From: an uncultured Kordia sp.
GTDB lineage: Bacteria > Bacteroidota > Bacteroidia > Flavobacteriales > Flavobacteriaceae
Assembly (NCBI RefSeq): GCF_947489565.1
Contig: NZ_CANLEA010000034.1
Location: forward strand, 1-44,726
Length of the DNA: 44,726 nucleotides
Direction of reading: 5' to 3'
The notes beneath the pieces were generated by a model that was given only the letters and a program-made list of their open reading frames with translations, was not told the origin of the DNA and made no database searches. Positions within the stretch are counted from its first letter, which is position 1, and each line of letters opens with the position of its first letter. Shown one piece after another: positions 17,403-24,290 of the stretch. The position numbers were made by a program, and so were the translations under genes.

Positions 17403-17499
17403 CGTCATTACGAGCTATAGCGAAGTAATCTGTTCATAGTAGAACGGTACTGTTTTTTGAAGAAAAAGATTGCCACGTCGTAAACTCCTGGCAAAGACG
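17403..17499. repeat. 97-bp imperfect palindrome (REP pair)
   Basis: The left arm (17403-17431, CGTCATTACGAGC... ending GAAGTAATCT) and the right arm (17467-17499, AGATTGCC... ending GGCAAAGACG) are imperfect inverted copies. This is the form of the very widespread 'CGTCATTGCGAG / GCAATCT' bacterial palindromic element. It could fold into a long hairpin in RNA. Confidence 0.65.
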
Positions 17500-17551
17500 T
17501 TTCAAAAAGGAAAGCTAGTATGAGTTGGAATTTATACAAACAAACTAAAAA

Positions 17552-17781
17552 AATTCGTGAATTCGTGGTGAAAAAACAACTCCTGTAAAGATGTTTCAAA
17601 AAAACTAGCTGTCGCTCTCAGTATTTTGAGATAAATTTTTAATTTTTTTAGAATTTGTACTTCACTAATTCATAAGGAAGCAAATGAGTGTTAAAAATAG
17701 CTAGATTACTCTTTGATACGAAAACAATTCGTGTCAATCTAGAAACAGAAATGACCAAAAAACAATTCGTGAATTCGTGGC
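17552..17781. repeat. Two copies of ATTCGTGAATTCGTGG
   Basis: ATTCGTGAATTCGTGG occurs at 17553-17568 and 17766-17781. Both are preceded by A-rich CAAA runs; a shorter copy (ATTCGTGAATTCGTG) is at 36594-36608. A second short direct repeat, AAAGA(C/T)GTTTCAAAAA, lies at about 17494 and 17588. The remaining sequence of this 667-base spacer shows no open frame worth calling. Confidence 0.7.
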
Positions 17782-17834
17782 TAAAAAATAGTAATGATAA
17801 GTTAGTTTGAAAATTCATACGAAAATACATTACT

Positions 17835-17878
17835 GGCGCGAGTTTGCAACTCGGCCAAAAACATTTGCAACTCGTGCC
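17835..17878. repeat. 44-bp palindromic element with internal TTTGCAACTCG repeats
   Basis: GGCGCGAGTT (17835-17844) pairs with AACTCGTGCC (17869-17878) through one G-U pair. Inside are two direct copies of TTTGCAACTCG, and the first can itself pair with CGAGTT. It lies 84 bases upstream of mvaD. Confidence 0.7.
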
Positions 17879-17934
17879 AAAACCAAGTCTAAAAAAGTCT
17901 AACAATCCAAGAAGTCTAAATAAGTCTAAAGTCG

Positions 17935-17942
17935 TATCTTTG
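17935..17942 (+). promoter_or_regulatory. -7 element TATCTTTG for the mevalonate gene cluster
   Basis: Exact TAnnTTTG match, 19 bases before the mvaD ATG. Upstream lie three TAAGTCTAAA-like short repeats and no clear -33 TTG. Confidence 0.65.
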
Positions 17943-17961
17943 CATAAATTTTAAATCGTCT

Positions 17962-19044
17962 ATGGAAATAGCTGCATTTCTGCCGAAAGCATATACTAAA
18001 AGTATTGAATCTGGAAATGTCACTTGGAAGTCGCCAAGTAATATTGCACTTATCAAATATTGGGGAAAAAAAGAAGATCAAATTCCACAAAATCCATCCA
18101 TCAGTTTCACTTTAGATGCTTGTGCTACCACAACAACATTATCCTATAAAAAGCATGAAACTACGCAAGATGGTTTTTCTTTTGACTTATTTTTTGAAGG
18201 AAAACAGAAAGACGATTTCAAACCAAAAATCAATACATTTTTAAAACGTATTGAACCATATCTTCCATTCTTAAAAAGCTATCACTTTACGATTGAAACC
18301 TCAAATTCGTTTCCACACAGTAGCGGAATTGCTTCTTCTGCATCAGGAATGAGTGCGTTGGCGTTGTGTTTAATGAGTTTAGAAAAAGAACTCAATCCAG
18401 CAATGACAGATGAGACATTTAACCAAAAAGCATCGTTTTTAGCGCGTTTAGGTTCTGGAAGTGCCAGCAGAAGTATTGAAGGCGATTTAATTGTTTGGGG
18501 AACGCATGAAGATACTGTTGGAAGCTCGGACTTATTCGGAATAAAATATCCGTACAAAGTGCATGAAGTATTTAAAAACTATCACGATACCATTTTATTG
18601 GTAGACAAAGGAGAAAAGCAGGTGAGTAGTACTGTGGGACACAATTTAATGCACAATCATCCGTTTGCCAAGCAACGTTTTGAGCAAGCACATGAAAACT
18701 TGACCAAAATGCAATCGGTATTAGCAGATGGAGATTTACAAGAATTCATTGCCATTGTAGAAAGCGAAGCATTAACCTTGCATGCAATGATGATGACTTC
18801 TTCACCGTATTTCATTCTCATGAAACCAAACACATTGGAAATCATCAATCGAATTTGGAAATTTCGTGAAACTTCAGGAACACATGTTTGTTTTACCTTA
18901 GATGCTGGAGCCAATGTACATGTATTATATCCTGAAAATGAAAAAGATATCGTATATCCATTCATACAAAAAGAACTCATACAATTTTGCCAAAACGAAC
19001 ATCACATTTGTGATAGAATAGGTTTTGGTGCAAAAAAGTTGTAA
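17962..19044 (+). CDS. mvaD: Diphosphomevalonate decarboxylase
   Basis: This GHMP-superfamily enzyme of 360 residues decarboxylates mevalonate diphosphate with ATP to give isopentenyl diphosphate. Conserved parts are visible in order: SPSNIALIKYWGK (24-36), the phosphate-binding loop NSFPHSSGIASSASGMSALA (115-133), RLGSGSASRSIEG (162-174) and the catalytic-Asp stretch TLDAGANVHVLY with Asp314. Length fits the family. It opens a cluster with mevalonate kinase and a UbiA-type prenyltransferase, indicating that this organism makes isoprenoids by the mevalonate route, as many Flavobacteriaceae do. An exact promoter element lies just upstream. Confidence 0.95.
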   Translation: MEIAAFLPKAYTKSIESGNVTWKSPSNIALIKYWGKKEDQIPQNPSISFTLDACATTTTLSYKKHETTQDGFSFDLFFEGKQKDDFKPKINTFLKRIEPYLPFLKSYHFTIETSNSFPHSSGIASSASGMSALALCLMSLEKELNPAMTDETFNQKASFLARLGSGSASRSIEGDLIVWGTHEDTVGSSDLFGIKYPYKVHEVFKNYHDTILLVDKGEKQVSSTVGHNLMHNHPFAKQRFEQAHENLTKMQSVLADGDLQEFIAIVESEALTLHAMMMTSSPYFILMKPNTLEIINRIWKFRETSGTHVCFTLDAGANVHVLYPENEKDIVYPFIQKELIQFCQNEHHICDRIGFGAKKL

Positions 19045-19136
19045 TTTTACAGTAATAATAGCCTCAATAAACTGGACAAATGAAATGAGCTTGAAGCGAA
19101 TTCCATTTGACTTGTCAAGAAAATAAAATCGGACAA

Positions 19137-20066
19137 ATGAAAGGACCTCTTTTCTACTCAAAAATTTTACTCTTCGGAGAATACGGAATCATCAAAGATT
19201 CTAAAGGTTTATCCATTCCATATAACTTTTACAAAGGAGCTTTAAAAATTGACGAAGATCTTTCTGAAGAAGCAAAAGATTCCAATGAAAGTTTACAAGG
19301 TTTTGCAAATCATTTGGAAGCATTAGCGACTGAATTGGTAACGTTTGACATTGATGCTCTCAAAAGCGATTTGAAAAAAGGAATGTACTTTGATTCTTCT
19401 ATTCCGCAAGGATATGGAGTAGGAAGTTCTGGAGCATTAGTGGCTTCAATCTACGACAAGTATGCGTACGATAAAATTACCGTTTTAGAGAACTTGACAC
19501 GAGACAAACTATTGAAACTGAAAGAAATTTTTGGAGCAATGGAATCGTTCTTTCACGGAAAAAGTTCAGGTTTAGATCCTTTAAATAGCTATTTAAGCAT
19601 TCCGATTTTAATCAATTCTAAAGATAATATTGAACCTACAGGAATTCCTTCACAAAACGAAGTTGGTCAAGGAGCTGTGTTTTTATTAGACAGTGGAATT
19701 ACAGGAGAAACGGCACCAATGGTGAATATTTTTATGGAAAACATGAAGCAAGAAGGTTTCCGTAAAATGCTTAAAGATCAATTTATAAAACATACGGATT
19801 CTTGCGTAGAAGATTTCCTAAAAGGAGATGTAAAATCTTTATTTGGAAACTTAAAATCATTGTCAAAAGTAGTTTTCAATAACTTCAAACCAATGATTCC
19901 ACAACAATTCCACTCACTTTGGAAACAAGGAATTGATACAAACGATTATTACTTAAAACTTTGTGGATCTGGCGGAGGCGGATACATTCTTGGATTTACG
20001 CAGAATATTGAAAAAACAAAAGAAACGCTAAGGGATTACAAACTTGAAGTAGTATACAACTTCTAA
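19137..20066 (+). CDS. Mevalonate kinase-like GHMP kinase
   Basis: From ATG 19137 the protein has 309 residues and starts MKGPLFYSKILLFGEYG, the normal GHMP-kinase first strand. An upstream TTG at 19107 would add ten residues with no family support. The ATP-binding loop is PQGYGVGSSGALVA (90-103), the catalytic part HGKSSGLDPLNSY (140-152, Asp147), and the C-terminal loop LCGSGGGGYILGF. It should phosphorylate mevalonate; phosphomevalonate kinase is not in this window. The 92-base gap after mvaD contains a copy of the start-site sequence GGACAAATGAAA (19074-19085), repeated exactly at the real start (19131-19142). The UbiA-like gene follows after 13 bases. Confidence 0.88.
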   Translation: MKGPLFYSKILLFGEYGIIKDSKGLSIPYNFYKGALKIDEDLSEEAKDSNESLQGFANHLEALATELVTFDIDALKSDLKKGMYFDSSIPQGYGVGSSGALVASIYDKYAYDKITVLENLTRDKLLKLKEIFGAMESFFHGKSSGLDPLNSYLSIPILINSKDNIEPTGIPSQNEVGQGAVFLLDSGITGETAPMVNIFMENMKQEGFRKMLKDQFIKHTDSCVEDFLKGDVKSLFGNLKSLSKVVFNNFKPMIPQQFHSLWKQGIDTNDYYLKLCGSGGGGYILGFTQNIEKTKETLRDYKLEVVYNF

Positions 20067-20079
20067 AGTTTGGACACAC

Positions 20080-20994
20080 ATGTTATCTAGAAAGCGAAAG
20101 CTATTTTTCTACAAACTCTTCAGTCTATTCTCTGTTGTAAGAGGATATAATATTCTAATTATTGTCATTGCACAATATTTAGCTGCTAAATATATTTTGG
20201 CACCAAAAGAAGGGTTCATGGAAATCATTCTAGATGGACATCTATTGGCACTTGTTTTAGCATCTGCAGTAGCCATTGCCGCTGGATATATTATCAATAA
20301 CTTTTACGATGCAGAAAAAGACTTAATCAATCGACCTACAAAATCAATGTTAGATCGTTTGGTGAGTCAACGCACGAAAATCACCACCTATTTTAGTCTA
20401 AACTTCATATCGGTAGCCATTGCCAGCATTGTATCGTTCAATGCATTTATTTTCTTTTCTGCATATATCTTCGGAATTTGGTTTTACTCTCATAAATTGA
20501 AAAAGATTCCATTTCTTGGAAATCTGACTTCGGCAGTCTTAGCAATTACGCCATTTTTTGCGGTATTTATCTATTACAGAAACCTAAGTAGTGTCATATT
20601 TGTACATGCTGCGTTTCTTTTTCTGTTAATTCTAATTCGTGAATTCATCAAAGATTTAGAAAATATCAAAGGAGATTTGGCACAAGATTACAAAACCATT
20701 CCTGTGATGTATGGCGAAAAAGTGTCCAAAGGATTAATTGCATTTTCAGCAATGATTGCCATTGCGGTAACTATCTTTTTGATTTCGAAGTATGATACGA
20801 GTTATATGAGCTATTATTTCTACGGAAGTATAGGATTGCTAATTATATCGGTATTAATACTTTACAAAGCCACTGCAAAGTCACACTATATCTTACTTCA
20901 CAACATTCTAAAATTCATCATTGTTTCTGGAGTTTTCAGTATTCCACTCTTAAATATTGATGTGATTTTGAATAAAATTACCAGAGTTTTGTGA
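20080..20994 (+). CDS. UbiA-superfamily prenyltransferase (geranylgeranylglycerol-phosphate geranylgeranyltransferase-like)
   Basis: The 304-residue integral membrane protein has eight or nine hydrophobic segments. Two Asp-rich motifs bind Mg and prenyl diphosphate: NNFYDAEKDLINRP (73-86) and KDLENIKGDLAQD (about 194-206). Bacteroidota members of this group are usually annotated as digeranylgeranylglyceryl-phosphate synthase homologues, the archaeal ether-lipid enzyme; other UbiA proteins make quinones or haem derivatives. Its position directly after mvaD and mevalonate kinase links prenyl supply with prenyl transfer. The acceptor cannot be set from sequence alone. Confidence 0.82.
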   Translation: MLSRKRKLFFYKLFSLFSVVRGYNILIIVIAQYLAAKYILAPKEGFMEIILDGHLLALVLASAVAIAAGYIINNFYDAEKDLINRPTKSMLDRLVSQRTKITTYFSLNFISVAIASIVSFNAFIFFSAYIFGIWFYSHKLKKIPFLGNLTSAVLAITPFFAVFIYYRNLSSVIFVHAAFLFLLILIREFIKDLENIKGDLAQDYKTIPVMYGEKVSKGLIAFSAMIAIAVTIFLISKYDTSYMSYYFYGSIGLLIISVLILYKATAKSHYILLHNILKFIIVSGVFSIPLLNIDVILNKITRVL

Positions 20995-21165
20995 TAAAAA
21001 CTCACAGATGATTCAAAATTGTTAAAGCGGTTTTTGAAGTATGTTTTCTACTTGAAAATTGGTAATTTGTAACAATTCAATACCAGCTAAAATGTTAATT
21101 TTTTAAAGGTTCTTTACTTTTAATCGACCAACAAAGCTGAATCATATTAAATAAAAAATTACTCT

Positions 21166-22122
21166 ATGTCATCTTCTCATGAATTAAAAGTTGCCTTAGC
21201 GCAAATTGCACCAGTTTGGTTAGATAAATCCAAAACTATAGACAAAATAAAACAGCAAATTCTCGACGCAAGTCAGCAAGATTGTGAACTCATTGTTTTT
21301 GGAGAAGCATTATTGCCAGGATATCCATTTTGGGTAGCAAACACAAACGGAGCTGTATTCAATTCTACTACTCAAAAAGAAATTCACAGACATTATGTGC
21401 AAAACGCTATTCAAGTCGAAAAAGGCGATTTAGACGAAATTTGCAACTTGGCAAAAGAACATACTATTGCTATTTATTTAGGATTGATGGAACGCGCTGC
21501 AGATAGAGGTGGACACAGTATTTACTGTTCATTGGCATACATTAATCAGGAAGGAAGTGTAGAATCTATGCACCGAAAATTAATGCCAACCTATGAAGAA
21601 CGTTTAACGTGGGCAAGTGGCGACGGAAATGGCTTGAAAGTACATCCATTAAAAGATTTTACACTTGGTGGATTGAATTGTTGGGAAAATTGGATGCCTT
21701 TGCCAAGAGCTGCTTTATATGGAATGGGCGAAAATGTGCATATTGCCGTTTGGCCAGGAAGTGAAGTTAATACTAAAGATATCACACGATTTATTGCACG
21801 CGAATCACGTTCGTATGTGATTTCTGTTTCTAGTTTGATGCGAAAATCAGACATTCCATCCGACATTCCGAATGTAGATGAAATTTTGAAAAATGTTCCT
21901 GATGAATTGGCAAATGGCGGATCGTGTATTGCAAGTCCAGATGGTGAATGGTTAATTCCACCAGTATTACACACAGAAGGTTTGATCATTGCTACGTTAG
22001 ACTTTAATCGCGTGTTGGAAGAACGTCAAAATTTTGATGCTGTCGGACACTATTCGCGTCCAGATGTCACGCAGTTATCTGTCAATAGAGAACGTCAAAG
22101 CACAATTAAAATTAACGATTAG
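21166..22122 (+). CDS. Nitrilase-type carbon-nitrogen hydrolase
   Basis: This 318-residue enzyme has the full catalytic set of the nitrilase superfamily: Glu47 in FGEALLPGYPFW, Lys138 in MHRKLMPTYEERLTW (with the second Glu in PTYEE), and nucleophile Cys172 in GGLNCWENWMPLPRAAL. CWENWMPL is the signature of true nitrilases (nitrile to acid plus ammonia) and close cyanide-type enzymes, rather than amidases. The length is normal and there is no signal peptide, so it is cytoplasmic. It sits alone between the isoprenoid genes and the RluB-like gene. The natural nitrile is unknown. Confidence 0.9.
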   Translation: MSSSHELKVALAQIAPVWLDKSKTIDKIKQQILDASQQDCELIVFGEALLPGYPFWVANTNGAVFNSTTQKEIHRHYVQNAIQVEKGDLDEICNLAKEHTIAIYLGLMERAADRGGHSIYCSLAYINQEGSVESMHRKLMPTYEERLTWASGDGNGLKVHPLKDFTLGGLNCWENWMPLPRAALYGMGENVHIAVWPGSEVNTKDITRFIARESRSYVISVSSLMRKSDIPSDIPNVDEILKNVPDELANGGSCIASPDGEWLIPPVLHTEGLIIATLDFNRVLEERQNFDAVGHYSRPDVTQLSVNRERQSTIKIND

Positions 22123-22209
22123 CTGACCTTTTGATTTTGAACGAATTATATATTTCAAACATAAAAAACGAATAATTGATTCTAGATTCGGTTATCGTAA
22201 ATTAAAAAG

Positions 22210-22217
22210 TATCTTTG
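22210..22217 (+). promoter_or_regulatory. -7 element TATCTTTG for the RluB-like gene
   Basis: Exact TAnnTTTG, 23 bases before the ATG; the following GCAAAAATTTTA resembles the sequence after the mvaD element (GCATAAATTTTA). Confidence 0.6.
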
Positions 22218-22240
22218 CAAAAATTTTATAGCATAGTATA

Positions 22241-23125
22241 ATGGCAAAAGAGCGACACGGTAAAAGTAAAGTCAAAGCAGATAGCAAGAGTCACGGAGGA
22301 AAAAAGCCTTTTGATAAAAAGAAATCTTCAGACGGAAAAAAACCATTTGATAAAAAGCAGCCAAATTCAAATTATAAGAAAAAAGCAGCGCCTCAGCGTA
22401 AATCTTCAAACAATCCGAATGAGATTCGCTTAAATAAATATATTTCAAACTCAGGTATTTGTTCACGACGAGAAGCAGATATGCACATTTCTATTGGAAG
22501 TGTGACTGTGAATGGTAAAGTGATTACAGAAATGGGTTATAAAGTACAATTGACAGATGAGGTTCGTTTTGATGGACGTGTTATCAATCCTGAAAAGCCA
22601 ACGTATATTTTGTTGAACAAGCCTAAAGGGTTTTTAGTAACAACCAAAGATGAAAAAGGACGTAAAACGGTAATGGATTTAGTTGCCAGCGCAACTACTG
22701 CCAGAATTGTGCCTGTAGGACGTTTGGAACGACAAACCACAGGTTTATTACTGTTTACCAATGATGGAGAATTGGCAAGAAAACTAACAGATCCGAATCA
22801 AAAAGTTCGTAAAATCTTTCATGTAGAGTTGGATAGAAACGTGAGTCAAGCTGACTTTAATAAAATCAAAGATGGACTCAATATTCGTGGTGTAAAACAT
22901 GAAGTAGAAGAGATTTCTTGGATTCAAGGAGCTTCAAAACGTGAAATAGGCATCAAAGTAAGCTCAGGTAGCAATGGTTTAGTCAAAGCAATCTTTGAGC
23001 ATTTGTCCTATACAGTAGCACGTTTGGATCGTGTGGTTTTCGCAGGATTAACCAAAAAAGACTTACCTAGAAGTCATTGGCGAAACTTAACGACCCAAGA
23101 AGTCATAAACTTAAAGCACTTATAA
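22241..23125 (+). CDS. RluB-like pseudouridine synthase homologue with altered catalytic motifs
   Basis: The 294-residue protein has a Lys-rich disordered N-terminus with two GKKPFDKK copies (about residues 20-27 and 32-39). An S4 RNA-binding domain follows (about 62-108, EIRLNKYISNSGICSRREAD), then a RsuA/RluB-type synthase domain. Three core motifs depart from the family. GRLERQTTG has Glu163 where the catalytic Asp is expected. RKIFHVEL has Phe193 where the conserved Tyr is expected. SGSNGLVKAIFEHL (242-255) replaces the usual GRNR-hydrophobic-RR. The surrounding sequence, including LLLFTNDGEL and the end DRVVFAGLTKKDLPRSHWRNLT, is well kept, so it is a folded protein, not a decayed gene. 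It probably still binds rRNA, perhaps without isomerising uridine. RluF in this window keeps all these residues. Confidence 0.88.
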   Translation: MAKERHGKSKVKADSKSHGGKKPFDKKKSSDGKKPFDKKQPNSNYKKKAAPQRKSSNNPNEIRLNKYISNSGICSRREADMHISIGSVTVNGKVITEMGYKVQLTDEVRFDGRVINPEKPTYILLNKPKGFLVTTKDEKGRKTVMDLVASATTARIVPVGRLERQTTGLLLFTNDGELARKLTDPNQKVRKIFHVELDRNVSQADFNKIKDGLNIRGVKHEVEEISWIQGASKREIGIKVSSGSNGLVKAIFEHLSYTVARLDRVVFAGLTKKDLPRSHWRNLTTQEVINLKHL

Positions 23126-23144
23126 TACAGAAGATATTAATACT

Positions 23145-23181
23145 AACAACAAAGCCTCTCATTACGAGAGGCTTTGTTGTT
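23145..23181 (+). terminator. Rho-independent terminator after the RluB-like gene
   Basis: Perfect 16-bp stem (AACAACAAAGCCTCTC, 23145-23160, with GAGAGGCTTTGTTGTT, 23166-23181), loop ATTAC, then more T. Confidence 0.92.
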
Positions 23182-23256
23182 TTTAAGAGGGAATACAAAT
23201 ATATCTTTTGAGTAATTTTAAAAAATCTTCCTTCTACATAAAGATTTTAAAAATTT

Positions 23257-23328
23257 AATACGTCACTTTTTTGAATTTTTTAAAAAGGAAAATATTAAAA
23301 AAATAACGTCACTTTATTCTTTTGAATT
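23257..23328. repeat. Short direct repeat at the 3' end of the 133-residue gene
   Basis: AATACGTCACTTTTTTGAATT (23257-23275 region) recurs with small changes as AATAACGTCACTTTATTC plus TTTTGAATT (23302-23328). On the minus strand both read as ATTCAAAA..GTGACGT..TTTTAA; the second copy forms the gene's last codons. Confidence 0.6.
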
Positions 23329-23696
23329 ACAATCTTCAATTTTTCTCCCATAGATGACTGTTTTCTTATCTGTTGACTTTCTATAATTTCTGCTTCTGCG
23401 GTTTCTATGGGGTTCATTTCTTTTTCTCTTTCGAGGATAAAATCTGCATAATTTTCATATCCAAGATAATTACATAAACAATTCGCAACGGAGCTTTTCA
23501 GTTCTACAATTTCTCCACTTGCCGCAATATTATACTTATTCCGAAGACTCTTCTCATGATATTGGAAACGACATTCGTCCATCATATAATCTGAAATCTT
23601 CTTTGAGAGTCCAGTAATAGACATGGTAACTCCCGTGGCTTCTTTTACTTCTTTCTTTGCTTTTTCAAAAGCACTTAATACTAACTCTTTATGCAT
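23295..23696 (-). CDS. Unknown 133-residue protein
   Basis: I do not recognise a named family. The protein is soluble, charged and mostly helical. It starts MHKELVLSAFEKAKKEV, has a conserved-looking core (SITGLSKKISDYM, YHEKSLRNKYN, NYLGYENYADF) and an acidic Glu/Ile region before a basic tail (KIVIQKNKVTLFF). The LSKKISDYM and YHEKSLR parts could belong to a small DNA- or protein-binding domain. The last 10 codons lie in one copy of a direct repeat, so the present C-terminus may be the result of a local duplication. It is divergent from the lipoprotein/kinase/regulator genes next door, whose spacer it shares. Confidence 0.65.
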   Translation of the reverse strand: MHKELVLSAFEKAKKEVKEATGVTMSITGLSKKISDYMMDECRFQYHEKSLRNKYNIAASGEIVELKSSVANCLCNYLGYENYADFILEREKEMNPIETAEAEIIESQQIRKQSSMGEKLKIVIQKNKVTLFF

Positions 23697-24083
23697 GACT
23701 TGTAGTTTTAGGTTTCTTCTTCATTGTAAAAGCGTTTAAAAATTCGATAAAAAATGGGGAAACTAATTTCTTCAGACTTTCCGAGACTCTTCCTTAAACT
23801 TTCCACTCATTCATTCAAAACCTCAGTTTCTTTGTTACAGAAATATTTCTAAAAACTGAGATATAAATCAAATTAGATCTACTGCATTTAACTCAGTTTA
23901 TTCTTGAGATAAGAAGCAAAAAAGGTAGCTCCCGGAAGTAGCTATGTTCTTTGTAATTGTCTCTTCACTTCCCAAAACACAAGAAATCGGCGCCATTTCT
24001 ATTTCGCTGTGTTGCTACACCAAGACTACACTGAGTATTCCTCGGACGGCAACACCTATGTCCAATTTTTAAACACTAACAAA
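23697..24083. other. 387-base divergent spacer
   Basis: It must hold promoters for the unknown minus-strand gene and the lipoprotein-kinase-regulator unit. I find no exact TAnnTTTG. Visible are three ACTTTCC/ACTCTTCC-like repeats (about 23778-23815), a small TAGCT/AGCTA hairpin near 23925-23946, and a 7-bp inverted repeat GTGTTGC/GCAACAC (24009-24015 and 24049-24055) in the probable leader of the lipoprotein mRNA. Confidence 0.5.
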
Positions 24084-24254
24084 ATGAAAAAATTCAGCTT
24101 AATAATACTTACGGTTTTCCTCAATTGCGCATTATTTTCTTGTACACCTAACTCAATTGCCGAAGAAGAAATACAATTTGAACAACAAGCCACGGAAGGA
24201 GAAGATGAAGAAGTTTCCGAAGAGGGAGGTAGTGAAAAACCAAAAGGAAATTAA
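24084..24254 (+). CDS. Small (56-residue) acidic lipoprotein
   Basis: From ATG 24084 the product starts MKKFSLIILTVFLNCALFSC, a lipoprotein signal with Cys20. The mature 37-residue tail is very acidic (EEEIQ, EGEDEEVSEE) and ends GSEKPKGN. An upstream GTG at 24009 would precede the signal peptide and is unlikely. It lies 36 bases before the TPR histidine kinase and is likely co-transcribed. Small Glu-rich lipoproteins of this sort occur beside two-component genes in flavobacteria; a role as signal or accessory to the kinase is only inferred from position. Confidence 0.72.
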   Translation: MKKFSLIILTVFLNCALFSCTPNSIAEEEIQFEQQATEGEDEEVSEEGGSEKPKGN

Positions 24255-24290
24255 ACAATATTGTAATTATATTTTTACTATTTTAGAAGG

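Noticed and set aside
17295-17961. CRISPR array or integron in the long spacer
   Set aside because: The repeats have different lengths and no regular spacers; no cas or integrase gene is present.
19107-19118. TTGAC-TT-GTCAA as a CRP/FNR site
   Set aside because: The two-base spacer is shorter than that of known CRP/FNR sites; kept only as a note in the duplicated-start finding.
24009-24055. Riboswitch in the small-lipoprotein leader
   Set aside because: Only a 7-bp stem with a long loop is visible, with no known aptamer core.
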